64,000 nt of DNA from positions 124,001-188,000 of the forward strand of contig CAWDMC010000024.1 in the NCBI GenBank assembly GCA_963803295.1, read 5' to 3'. The notes under the pieces were generated by a model. The model worked only from the letters and a program-made list of their open reading frames with translations. It was not told where the DNA came from and made no database searches. How positions within the stretch are numbered: the stretch's first letter is position 1; every line of letters begins with the position of its first letter. Shown one piece after another: positions 45,103 to 53,616 of the stretch. This DNA comes from CAWDMC01 sp963803295. GTDB lineage: Bacteria > Acidobacteriota > Terriglobia > UBA7540. Made by a program: the position numbers and the translations under genes.

Positions 45103-47043
45103 TCAGTGGACGGCCATGCTCAGGTTCGATACCTCGACCTTGGCGGCGATGTAACGCTTCCACCACATTGCGAAAGTGAACAGATACCACAGGAGCTTCC
45201 ACCCACTTTGCTGATCGAACAGACGCATAACTTCGTCTCTGTTTAGAAGATCTGCCTCAGCGCAGAACTCCATAAGCTCCGCCTTAATGAGTGCGCCCAA
45301 GTGGCCCACAAACCACTCGCCGATGGGTACACCGAAGCCCTGCTTGCGGCGATTGATTAGGTTGTCCGGTATTAGACCCTGAACCGCCTTTTTGAGAATG
45401 TACTTCGGCTGGTTATGCTTGATCTTCATCCTTTCGGGAATACTCAAGGCCAGTTCGACAAATTTGTGATCAAGAAAGGGGACTCGACATTCAAGGCTTA
45501 CGGCCATGCTCATTTTATCGACCCGCATGAGAAGACATTCCGGCAGGCGAATATTTAAATCGACGTACGTCATCCAGCTGGACGGCTCGTGATTCCACGC
45601 CTTTTCTTTGAAGCGGCGTCGAATGGGGCCGAGGACATCCCAAGAGGTGAGCCCATTCAAACGTTTCCGAACGTGGGATGACAGAATTCGCCGTTTTTCC
45701 ACGTCGCTGAAGTTATCGTCACCGCCCCAGAAGATCGGCAGTTCCTCAATGCCCCGCCGCAGCAACTCATAAGGATAAATGCCATTTTTGCCTCCTAGTC
45801 GTAGCCCACTCAACACCAGTCTCTTCAGAGGGAGCAGGTTGGGCAGATCATTCAACCTTTGTAGCTGAAGCTTTTTCATCCAGCTAGCATAGCCCACGAA
45901 TAGTTCGTCCGATCCTTCTCCAACCTGGCAAACAATGGCGCCACTGTCGCGGGCTAGTTTGGAAAGATGGAAGCACGGCAGGCACACCCAATCGGCGATC
46001 GGTTCGTCCTGTAATTGCGCCATGCGGGGCAGGAATTCGAATAGATCTTGCTGGGAGAGCACACAGTCCCGATGTTCAGCATTTACCAGTTTGGCCATCG
46101 AACGCGCGTAAGGACGTTCGCTCGGATAGCCGACATAGTCTTTGTCATAGCCGATAGAAAAAGTACGGATAGAATGACATTCGCCTTCCGAGAACAGGGC
46201 GGCATTGGTACTGGAGTCGACGCCTCCGGAAAGGAAGACTCCTATAGGTACGTCGCTCACCTTCCGCAGCCTCACGGCGGTACGCAGTTCGGCCAGGAGC
46301 TGTTCAGTTATTTCAGTTTCTCTGGCGCCCGTTAGAGGGCGAACGTGATCCCAAACATCCCAATAGCGTGCAGCATGAACCTCTCCTCTCGAGTTGATCC
46401 GGAGCCACGTGGCTGGAGATAACTTCTCAATTCCGGACATCATGGTATGGGGGCCCGGCGATGCGCAAAATGAAAGATAGTGGTAGAAAGCCGCTTCGTT
46501 GACGGCACGCTTCTGATCGGGATCACTCAGCAGAGCTTTGATTTCTGAGGCAAAGACAATCCGCCCGTCGTGTATGGAGTAGTAGAGGGGCTTGATGCCG
46601 ATTCGGTCCCTGATCAACCAAAGCTCACGCTGCTTGGAATCCCACAGAGCAATCGCAAACATGCCGCGAAATTTCGCCAGGCAGTCGATTCCCCATTGTT
46701 CGAAAGCATGCAGAATGACTTCTGTGTCGGAGTGGTTTGTTTTCCAATAGTGGGCCCCCAGGCGTTCGAGCTCTGAACGGATTTCCGCGTGATTATAGAT
46801 TTCGCCATTAAAAGAAATCCAGAGGGTCGCGTCCTCGTTGCTCATCGGTTGGGAGGCCGCTTCCGAGAGATCGATAATGGCCAATCGCCGATGACCCAGT
46901 CCGATGCTGCCGTCCGGAGAGATCCACGAACCAGCGCCGTCCGGTCCGCGGTGGACCATCGCATCACGCATGGCATTGATATATTTGAATGTCACTCGAA
47001 ACGGCGAGCCGGCAAATGTGAGGGCTCCGACGATTCCGCACAT
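45103..47043 (-). CDS. asnB: Asparagine synthase-like amidotransferase (second paralogue)
   Basis: The product has 646 residues, distinct from the copy at 37.6 kb. Cys2 (MCGIVG), HRGPDGAG, NGEIYN (79-84) and SGGVDSS (272-278) are all present, along with QVGEGSDELFVGY and RVPFLDHKFVELALSIPERM. Glutaminase and synthetase sites are thus intact. It follows gmhA by 84 bases and precedes the heparinase gene. As with the first copy, an amidotransferase acting on a sugar carboxylate is a better guess than asparagine synthesis. Confidence 0.9.
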   Translation of the reverse strand: MCGIVGALTFAGSPFRVTFKYINAMRDAMVHRGPDGAGSWISPDGSIGLGHRRLAIIDLSEAASQPMSNEDATLWISFNGEIYNHAEIRSELERLGAHYWKTNHSDTEVILHAFEQWGIDCLAKFRGMFAIALWDSKQRELWLIRDRIGIKPLYYSIHDGRIVFASEIKALLSDPDQKRAVNEAAFYHYLSFCASPGPHTMMSGIEKLSPATWLRINSRGEVHAARYWDVWDHVRPLTGARETEITEQLLAELRTAVRLRKVSDVPIGVFLSGGVDSSTNAALFSEGECHSIRTFSIGYDKDYVGYPSERPYARSMAKLVNAEHRDCVLSQQDLFEFLPRMAQLQDEPIADWVCLPCFHLSKLARDSGAIVCQVGEGSDELFVGYASWMKKLQLQRLNDLPNLLPLKRLVLSGLRLGGKNGIYPYELLRRGIEELPIFWGGDDNFSDVEKRRILSSHVRKRLNGLTSWDVLGPIRRRFKEKAWNHEPSSWMTYVDLNIRLPECLLMRVDKMSMAVSLECRVPFLDHKFVELALSIPERMKIKHNQPKYILKKAVQGLIPDNLINRRKQGFGVPIGEWFVGHLGALIKAELMEFCAEADLLNRDEVMRLFDQQSGWKLLWYLFTFAMWWKRYIAAKVEVSNLSMAVH

Positions 47044-47127
47044 CGACCAATCTCCTTGAAGAGGCGGCGCCTTGTCAGAGAAAGAGTATCCTTTCGCGAA
47101 GTCCAGGGCGGACCGTCGGTCTCGAAG

Positions 47128-47724
47128 TCACTGCACCGACTCCCATTTCATTTCTGCACATTTGAGCTTCGGGTGGGAGACAATGAGGTGCCACACCAAG
47201 GCCTGAACAGACTCAGTGTGTGGGGTTACGGTTGCGGGATTCACGGTGGGCACTATCACGCAGGCATCAGCCATCTGTCCTGTGTAGCCACCATCGCGCC
47301 CCACCACCCCGCAAACCGCGGCTCCAACCTCCTTCGCATACTGAAGGGCTCGAATGAGGTTAGGACTGATGTTGCGCCGTGCATCGCCGCCGCCAACCGA
47401 AAGGACGAAGACCATGTCTGCCGACTTCAAACGGCTTCCCCGCAGCCAGTTCGCATAGGACGTTTCCCAGCCATCGTCGTTTATTCGCGCAGTAAGCTCC
47501 GATACATTATCGGTGGGGGTGTAGGCTTCGACCTGCGCGATCTTTCGAAAGTCATTTACCGCGTGCGAGGCGTGAGCGGCACCGCCTCCGACGCCCAGGA
47601 AAAACAGGCGCCCTCCATCTTCGCGCAAGCGTGCGACCAGATCCACAATGTGCTCGATCACCTGCGGGTTGATTCGGTTGAGAATCTCGATTGCTTCCGC
47701 GATGTACTGAGTTGTATAGTTCAT
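47128..47724 (-). CDS. gmhA: Sedoheptulose-7-phosphate isomerase-like SIS protein
   Basis: The product has 198 residues in the phosphoheptose isomerase SIS family: GGRLFFLGVGGGAAHASHAV (about 37-56), VFVLSVGGGDARRNI (about 105-119), and the C-terminal TVTPHTESVQALVWHLIV where the catalytic Glu and His are expected. GmhA turns sedoheptulose 7-phosphate into D-glycero-D-manno-heptose 7-phosphate. The ATG at 47724 overlaps the stop of the (broken) hddC gene by four bases, so the two were translationally coupled. HddA, GmhB and HddC in the same locus support the assignment. Confidence 0.85.
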   Translation of the reverse strand: MNYTTQYIAEAIEILNRINPQVIEHIVDLVARLREDGGRLFFLGVGGGAAHASHAVNDFRKIAQVEAYTPTDNVSELTARINDDGWETSYANWLRGSRLKSADMVFVLSVGGGDARRNISPNLIRALQYAKEVGAAVCGVVGRDGGYTGQMADACVIVPTVNPATVTPHTESVQALVWHLIVSHPKLKCAEMKWESVQ

Positions 47725-48349
47725 CGCAGCTGCGTCGAACCGCTCGACTCGACGAAACGGGACTTCTCCCGCAAGCAGTTAAGGGGGGTCCGGCTGAGCA
47801 GCGGCCACGCCCGCAGGGCTTCCTGGTAATTCTCCGGAGTACCCACATCCAGGACGAAACCCTCGATAGGGAAGCCGCGCATCTTGCCCAAAAGACTCGG
47901 GAGGACGTGCTCTGCAAGGTCCGCATAGCCTCGCGCAGGCAGGAATTGGCGGATGCCTCCACGGGCGATATAGACGCCGGCATTGGCCAAATCCGACCTG
48001 GGGCAAGCGGGCTTTTCCTCGAAAGCGGAGACGCAGTTGTACTCATCGAGGACCGCAACACCGCAATTCCGAGGGCGGCGTGAATGGAACAGAGCGATCG
48101 TTAAGGGGCCATTATGGCTCTGGTGAAAAGCCGTCATGGCTTCGAAACTCATGTGCACTAAGTTGTCGGCGTAGAAGATAAAAAAGTCCTCCTCAGCTTC
48201 TACGAAGTCCCAATTTGCTGCAATGGTGCCGGCGCTGCCCAGCAATTGCTTCTCATGGGCAAGGCGTATTTGCAGGTGACTGCAGATCTGTCGTGCCGCC
48301 CAAGCCTCGACTTGACCGGGCCAAGTGGTGGGTGTTGATCAGTACCTCT

Positions 48350-48353
48350 CTAA
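48350..48353. repeat. Target site duplication, left copy (CTAA)
   Basis: CTAA immediately precedes the left inverted repeat and is repeated exactly after the right one. Four-base YTNA duplications are characteristic of IS701-family insertion. Confidence 0.9.
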
Positions 48354-49748
48354 TAATACTAGGTTAAGTTATCCTTGACATCATGCTCTCTCCGGCGCTA
48401 AGCTTCGGCCATGACGCCACGGGAGTTGAAGGCTCTCGATCAGCAACTGACCGCTTTTCTCAAAGATGTGCTTGCCCCTTTGGGTCGGAAAGAGCGACGT
48501 CATTGGGCGCGAGTCTATGTTCAAGGCCTGCTGCTCGACGGTGAGCGCAAATCGATCGAGCCTATGGCGGACCGCATTCCAGGCGCTGACGTCCAGGCCT
48601 TGCGGCAATTTGTGGGGCAAAGCCCCTGGGCCGTAGAGGCGGTGCAGCAGGAGTTGGCGCGCAAGGTGGTGGACCTGCTCAGCGCCCCGGAAGTCTGGAT
48701 TGTGGATGAAACCTCGTTTCCCAAGGCAGGCCAGCACTCGGTGGGGGTAGCACGGCAGTATTGCGGAGCCCTGGGTAAGGTAGCCAACTGTCAGGTGGCC
48801 GTGACCCTGCATTGGTCGAGTGCAGAAGCCAGCTGCCCGCTGGGGTGGCGGTTGTATTTGCCGCGGGCCTGGATGGAGGATGAGGAGCGAGCGCGCGAGG
48901 TGAAGTTGCCGGAAAAGCTGACCTATCGCAGTCAGGCCGAACTGGCTTTGGAGCTGATCGATCAGATGTTGAGTTGGGAAGTGCCATCCCTGCCGGTGGT
49001 GGCGGACTCGGCTTACGGCAACAGCTTTGACTTCCGCGCGCAGTTGCGTCAACGCCAATTGTCTTACGTGATGGCCGTCGAGAAGAGCACAGTGGTTTGG
49101 ACCGAAGATCCCAACGACATCCCGGTGCCGCCTTCCGCCCCCACGGGCCGGCCCCGGCGCTATCCACCCTTGGAAGCAACACCGGTGCCGCCAGACCTTG
49201 CTACCGTCGCCCGCCAGTTGTCCGAGACGGCCTGGAAGAAAGTGACCTGGCGTGCGGGTACTCGCGGTCGCCAGCGCTCGCGTTTCGCCAAGCTGAAAGT
49301 CTGGGCCGCCCATCTTTGGCGTTCGCAGGAACACCCCGAGCGGGTGGCCGAATGGCTGCTGATGGAATGGCCCGAAGGAGAAGCGGAACCGACCAAGTAC
49401 TGGCTGGCGCAGTTGGGTCCGGGCCCGCCCGCGCTCTGCCGTCTGGTGAAAATGGCTCATGCCCGCTGGCGTATCGAGATGGACTACCGCGAGTTGAAAG
49501 ATGAACTCGGGCTGGATCACTTTGAAGGCCGGCACTGGTTGGGCTGGCATCATCACGTGACTTTGGTCACCTTGGCTTATGCCTTTCTTCGCTTGGAGCA
49601 AGCACGCCTTAAAAAAAACTTCTGGTGTGACCTTGCCGCAAGTGCGGAAGAGACTGCAACGGATTCTGATTAGGTTGGGCGGCTTTTGCCCTTGGTGCCA
49701 CATGCAATTTCCCAAACTTAACAGCTCTTGACACTTAACCTAGTATTA
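48354..49748. mobile_element. Complete IS701-family insertion sequence (1395 bp)
   Basis: Ends carry perfect 16-bp terminal inverted repeats: TAATACTAGGTTAAGT at 48354-48369 and its reverse complement at 49733-49748. The element is flanked by CTAA on both sides and holds one intact transposase gene on the + strand, opposite to the disrupted hddC. Intact ends, intact transposase and perfect target duplications point to a recent insertion. The one-base frameshift in hddC beside it implies either later decay or an independent error. Confidence 0.92.
48411..49673 (+). CDS. IS701-family DDE transposase
   Basis: The product has 420 residues. The DDE residues are Asp99 (VWIVDETSFPKAGQHSVGV), Asp199 (LPVVADSAYGNS) and Glu360 or Glu364 in WRIEMDYRELKDELGLDHF, with the conserved GLDHFEGR after it. 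The N-terminal helical region (YVQGLLLDGERKSIEPMADR) is typical of IS701-type enzymes. It occupies nearly the whole element, starts 57 bases after its left end and stops 75 bases before the right end. A long antisense open frame of 444 codons over it is a shadow of GC-rich coding. Confidence 0.93.
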   Translation: MTPRELKALDQQLTAFLKDVLAPLGRKERRHWARVYVQGLLLDGERKSIEPMADRIPGADVQALRQFVGQSPWAVEAVQQELARKVVDLLSAPEVWIVDETSFPKAGQHSVGVARQYCGALGKVANCQVAVTLHWSSAEASCPLGWRLYLPRAWMEDEERAREVKLPEKLTYRSQAELALELIDQMLSWEVPSLPVVADSAYGNSFDFRAQLRQRQLSYVMAVEKSTVVWTEDPNDIPVPPSAPTGRPRRYPPLEATPVPPDLATVARQLSETAWKKVTWRAGTRGRQRSRFAKLKVWAAHLWRSQEHPERVAEWLLMEWPEGEAEPTKYWLAQLGPGPPALCRLVKMAHARWRIEMDYRELKDELGLDHFEGRHWLGWHHHVTLVTLAYAFLRLEQARLKKNFWCDLAASAEETATDSD

Positions 49749-49752
49749 CTAA
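49749..49752. repeat. Target site duplication, right copy (CTAA)
   Basis: The four bases directly after the right inverted repeat match 48350-48353 exactly. Confidence 0.9.
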
Positions 49753-50030
49753 GGCCCAGTTCCTGACAAAGACTGAGCCAGATACTCAACATCGGCTTTC
49801 CGCCCACGGGAATTAGGCACTTCGGAGTGTCATCCGTGAGCGGCTTCAGTCGCGTTCCCAATCCGGCGGCGAGTAGGAATCCCCGCGAGATATTTTGGGG
49901 TCGTACTATCTCCATGCGGCTGTTTCCAGTCTGCGAGATCGGGCATTAATGCAGTTGCAGTTCCTTGCTGTGCCGAGCTGCGAGGACCCGGCCAGAGCGG
50001 CGTCTCAGGCGAGCTAATTACGTTGAGCAC

Positions 50031-50567
50031 TCACGTTATGTGCGAAAGAATGATGCCGACCGCTTCTCGCAGGCTGCCCACGCTGAAATCCGGCGAAGGG
50101 CCAGAGTAATGCGGACTCTCGCTTCTTACGAGGAGGGTGACGCAGGTTGCGCACTGACCCGCCACGATATCCTTCCACGAATCCCCTATCAAAAACGAAT
50201 TATTCAAGCTGATCTTCCACTGCTCGGCTGCGCGGAGAAGAAGACCCGGTTTGGGCTTCCTGCACTCGCAACTGTCGATGTCGTCGTGGCAACAGACATA
50301 GATTGCATCAACTGCAGCTGCCTGTCGAAGCTTGGCGTGCATGCGCTCGAGATCTGCAGTGTCGAGGAGTCCACGCGCAATGTCCGGCTGGTTGGTGACG
50401 ACGACTGCCAGCAGGCCAGCCCGCTTTAGATCAGTCACCAATTCCCCCACGCCAGGAAGGAGATGGAAATCTTCCCATCGCCGCGGGGAGGCTGCCATGC
50501 CTTTGCGCATAACCAGGCGATTAACGACGCCATCACGGTCAAGAAATACTGCAGGTCTTATCCTCAT
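50031..50567 (-). CDS. gmhB: D-glycero-D-manno-heptose 1,7-bisphosphate 7-phosphatase-like HAD hydrolase
   Basis: The product has 178 residues from ATG 50567. It shows HAD motif I FLDRDGVVN (Asp10 nucleophile, Asp12), motif II VVVTNQPD, the GmhB-type zinc site (Cys92-Cys-His94 with Cys100 and Cys102) in front of CRKPKPG, and motif III/IV FLIGDSWKDI. GmhB removes the 7-phosphate of the heptose bisphosphate before guanylylation. It starts 11 bases after the Gfo/Idh gene and lies 115 bases before hddC. Confidence 0.88.
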   Translation of the reverse strand: MRIRPAVFLDRDGVVNRLVMRKGMAASPRRWEDFHLLPGVGELVTDLKRAGLLAVVVTNQPDIARGLLDTADLERMHAKLRQAAAVDAIYVCCHDDIDSCECRKPKPGLLLRAAEQWKISLNNSFLIGDSWKDIVAGQCATCVTLLVRSESPHYSGPSPDFSVGSLREAVGIILSHIT

Positions 50568-50578
50568 GAGAGGCCTAA

Positions 50579-51586
50579 TCAAGAGGTCAGCAGCATCGCA
50601 CGTCTCTCTTGCGAGGAGGCGTAGGCTGCTTGCACTAGCCGTAGGGATTGCCACCCGTCATAACCATCGCCCAGGGGCCGACGGTCTTCGCGAATGGCCG
50701 CAAGAAACTCGTTCCATTCCGCCTTCCAGGAGGAGTCTTCGCCGCTGTACTCCATGATCTGCTCATCCGGTCTGCCGAATTGCGCTGAACGTCTTCCAAT
50801 CACAAGCCTTTCAGAGCCGTAGCTGCCACCCAGTCCTTCGGCGATAAGGTACCCCTCGGCACCAAACACTTCGAAAGAGAATATATTCTTCCACTGAGTC
50901 CAACTGGCATGTAGGGTGGCCACCTGTCCGGCTGCGGTCCGGAGCGTGCAGAAAACGTTGTCTTCGACCGGCATAGCCCAAAAAGCGTTGGTGACGGTCG
51001 CATAGACATCCTGAAAGTCGCCCATAAACCAGCGAAAGAGGTCGAGGGCATGGATTCCCTGATCCAGTAGTTCGCCACCTCCGCTCTGCTGCGGGTCGGC
51101 GCGCCATTCGCGGTCGTAGGCCGCCCGCCCTCCGTGGCCGTACCGGCAGCGGATGTGGAGAATCCGCCCGATATGGCCGGCTTTGGCCAAAGTGTTCGCT
51201 TGCCATAGCGCCGGATGATGCCGATGATTAAAGCCGGTCTTCAATTTACAAGAGTTAGCTGCCGCGCATTTGACGTTCTCGTGTGCCTGCTCGGCGCTCA
51301 TGGCCAGGGGTTTCTCGCACAGCACATGCTTGCGATGCTGGAGCGCCGCCAGCGTGATTGGAGCCAGCCACTGAGGCGTGGTGGCCACCACGACAGCGTC
51401 CACGTCCGGGCTGGAAACAATTTCTTGCCAGTCTGTCGCACGGCAGTTGTACCGGTCTGCGAGACTCTCGGCCCGCTCACGGGATATATCCGCGAATGCG
51501 ACCAGACGAGCTCCCGGCATCAGTGCTGCTGCCTTTGCCCGCTTGGCTCCAACTGCCCCGCTTCCCACGATTGCAACTCTAAGCAT
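50579..51586 (-). CDS. Gfo/Idh/MocA-family oxidoreductase
   Basis: The product has 335 residues. The Rossmann fold starts LRVAIVGSGAVGAKRA and the 'EKP' loop is HVLCEKPLAMSAEQA. The C-terminal domain has WRADPQQSGGGELLDQGIHALDLF, with the conserved 'GGGxxxDxGxHxxDL' substrate motif. The start at 51586 gives a natural Rossmann N-terminus; the ATG at 51613 would add nine residues. It is probably an NAD(P)-dependent sugar oxidoreductase in the locus. It lies between the frameshifted SDR and gmhB. Confidence 0.88.
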   Translation of the reverse strand: MLRVAIVGSGAVGAKRAKAAALMPGARLVAFADISRERAESLADRYNCRATDWQEIVSSPDVDAVVVATTPQWLAPITLAALQHRKHVLCEKPLAMSAEQAHENVKCAAANSCKLKTGFNHRHHPALWQANTLAKAGHIGRILHIRCRYGHGGRAAYDREWRADPQQSGGGELLDQGIHALDLFRWFMGDFQDVYATVTNAFWAMPVEDNVFCTLRTAAGQVATLHASWTQWKNIFSFEVFGAEGYLIAEGLGGSYGSERLVIGRRSAQFGRPDEQIMEYSGEDSSWKAEWNEFLAAIREDRRPLGDGYDGWQSLRLVQAAYASSQERRAMLLTS

Positions 51587-51638
51587 GTCCGGCGGCCAAT
51601 TTTGTTCGAGCATACGTTAGATATTCACAAGTGGCGTC

Positions 51639-52515
51639 CTATCGATCTTGCATTTTGGCTATTTCGCTAAATTGCCGGCCGTCGATGCGGCGCAGGGTAA
51701 ACATTGCCGACCCAGAAAGCTCGTCGGCGTGATCGGGCAGTGATTGCCAGTCATCCCAAACTGCGCTGATCAGCCTGCCCGTAATCCCAGCCGCTCGCGG
51801 CGACGCCAGAAACACCGCCAACTCGGGCAGCTCGTTCGGGCGGAATTCCGCCTTGCGATTTGAAATCCATGATCTTGGAGTGGTAAGCAGCGCCGGCGGC
51901 ATCGCCAGTCGCCAAGGTCTGATCAAGCAGGCGCGTGTTGACGACCCCCGGTGAGATGGCGTTGGCGCGGATACCATATTCCATGACCTCCTCAGCTATG
52001 GTTTCCGTGAGACGCACTACCGCTGCCTTGGATGCACCGTAGGCGCTGAACCGGGGAAAGGGACTGACTGAGCCGCCTCCCGACAGATTGATAACTACCC
52101 CTCGTCGCCTCCGTATCATATGAGGAAGCACGGCACGAAGGCAGTACATGGTGCCGACTAGGTTGACCTGAATGGTCTCAACCCAGGCTTGTGGATCGTT
52201 ATCGGGCAGCGGCCCGACAGGTCCGAGCACGCCCGCGCAGTTCACCAAAATGTCAATTTGGTCGAACCGCTTGATAACCGCGCCAACAGACCTTTCGACG
52301 GCTTTCAGATCTGAGACATCTCCCGGCAATGCGAGCGCCGTTCCACCCTGGCTCTCGATTTCCGAAGCGACACACTCGATTTCGGAAGCCGACCGCGCCA
52401 TGAGCACGACTCGAGTGCCGGCGCGATGGAAAGCCCTGGCCATCGCGGCGCCGATGCCGCGTCCGGCTCCAGTAAGAAATGCCACTTGTCCGGTCAGTTC
52501 CACGGCCGGTTCCAC
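51639..52515 (-). pseudogene. Short-chain dehydrogenase (SDR), one +1 frameshift
   Basis: The N-terminal frame has the SDR signatures: FLTGAGRGIGAAMARAF (about 13-29), VNCAGVLG, SGGGSVSPFPRFSAYGASKA (Ser, Tyr and Lys of the active site) and a helical C-terminal part. After GGIPPERAA the true frame continues as ELAVFLASPRAAGITGRLIS and ends at 51639. A CCC run on the coding strand (51825-51827) has one extra base; removing it gives 291 residues. As written the protein loses the end of the substrate loop. The start (52515) overlaps the end of hddA by 22 bases. This gene should be intact if the indel is a sequencing error. Confidence 0.8.
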
Positions 52516-53597
52516 CCTTCAATCGTTGGGGGATATCGTTCGTCAAACACAGTGCCTCTGGCGCGGCCACCTGCGCACGCCGCGAAAGCGGTGGCGGAGG
52601 AGCCTGCATCCATTAAATTCACGATGATCCTGCTGCCTTCAAAATCGAACCGGTAGCGCATCTCGCGCAGACCAGCATCGAGCATGGCCTGGCGCACGCT
52701 CTGCCTGCGGCTTTCTGTGTAAAGCGCAAGGAAACCGCCTCCGCCGGCTCCGGAGATTTTGCCTCCCAGCGCTCCCTGTGTTTTGGCCAGCTGGTACAGC
52801 ATATCGAAGGTCGGTGTGCTGATCTTTGACGACATGCGCTTTTTGAGTTGCCAATGCCGATCGAGGGCGAGACCAAACTCAGTCAGGTTGCCGCTCATGA
52901 TGGCCTCTAGGATCTCGTAGCCTGTTTCCTTGATACGATGTAGGCTGTCGACCACCACCGTCCCTTCCCGCGTCGCTCCCCTGCTCTGTTCGGAAAGAAT
53001 ATCCATGCTGAGTCGTGATGTCCCGGTGTAGAAAAGCAGCAGGTTACGTTCCAGGTCGTCCAGGACGGATTGCGCGACCGGTACCTGACGCACCGTAACC
53101 AAGCCGTCAGTTTTGATGTCGAGACAGGTGAAACCTCCGAACGTTGCCATGTACTGATCTTGTTTGCCGATGGGCCTGGCGAGCACTTCAATCTCTATGT
53201 GGCAGGCCTCCTCTGCCAACTCCGGCAGAGTGACCGGCTCTCGTTTCAACGTATGTAGGGCGTTGAGAAGACCAACGGCGTAGCAACTTGAAGAACCAAG
53301 ACCCGTACCAGCCGGGACGTCGGCCATGGAAATGATCTCGATGGCGCGATCGATTCCCAGCATCCGCAGTGCTTCTCGGGCGATTTCGTGCCGCAGTTCG
53401 TGGCTGCGGTTCACGATCTCCGACTTGGAGTACTTGACCCGGACGAAGTCATCAACAATCGGGCGGTTAACATTAATGAACATGTACTTGTTGAGCGCCG
53501 CTGCGAAGATGAAACCCCCGTAGCGTGAACAGTACGAGGTCAGGTCCGTACCACCGCCGCCAAGCGTTATCCGAAAGGGAGTTCTGCTGATAATCAT
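52494..53597 (-). CDS. hddA: D-glycero-alpha-D-manno-heptose-7-phosphate kinase-like GHMP kinase
   Basis: The product has 367 residues. GHMP motifs are present: ISRTPFRITLGGGGTDL (1-20, motif 1), the phosphate-binding loop PAGTGLGSSSCYAVG (95-109, motif 2) and KISGAGGGGFLALY (motif 3). The 'RTPFRITLGGGGTDL' start is typical of HddA and FGGY-like sugar kinases. HddA phosphorylates the heptose at C1. Together with gmhA, gmhB and the interrupted hddC, this completes the GDP-heptose pathway. The end overlaps the SDR start. Confidence 0.88.
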   Translation of the reverse strand: MIISRTPFRITLGGGGTDLTSYCSRYGGFIFAAALNKYMFINVNRPIVDDFVRVKYSKSEIVNRSHELRHEIAREALRMLGIDRAIEIISMADVPAGTGLGSSSCYAVGLLNALHTLKREPVTLPELAEEACHIEIEVLARPIGKQDQYMATFGGFTCLDIKTDGLVTVRQVPVAQSVLDDLERNLLLFYTGTSRLSMDILSEQSRGATREGTVVVDSLHRIKETGYEILEAIMSGNLTEFGLALDRHWQLKKRMSSKISTPTFDMLYQLAKTQGALGGKISGAGGGGFLALYTESRRQSVRQAMLDAGLREMRYRFDFEGSRIIVNLMDAGSSATAFAACAGGRARGTVFDERYPPTIEGWNRPWN

Positions 53598-53616
53598 GAT
53601 TTGCCTGCACTGCTTG

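Larger units (their letters stand above)
47721..49915 (-). pseudogene. hddC: hddC-like heptose-1-phosphate guanylyltransferase, split by an IS701-type element
   Basis: The 5' part (49915-49749) encodes the nucleotidyltransferase signature GFLLAAGLGTRLKPLTDDTP, and the 3' part (48349-47721) continues from REVLINTHHLA through LGSAGTIAANWDFVEAEEDF to a stop coupled to gmhA. The element and one copy of CTAA divide the gene. Joining the flanks in frame and removing one base from the C-run at 48318-48320 (coding strand) restores a product of about 264 residues. The enzyme would make GDP-D-glycero-alpha-D-manno-heptose from the 1-phosphate; the heptose name rests on neighbours. As written the gene is doubly inactive: by insertion and by frameshift. 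Confidence 0.85.

Noticed and set aside
46789..47829. A 346-codon + strand frame across asnB and gmhA
   Set aside because: It spans two well-supported genes on the other strand and has no recognisable domain.
48381..49715. A long (444-codon) open frame antisense to the transposase
   Set aside because: It lies entirely over the DDE transposase, which has full catalytic motifs on the other strand; the antisense product has low-complexity His/Arg/Gln composition and no family signature.
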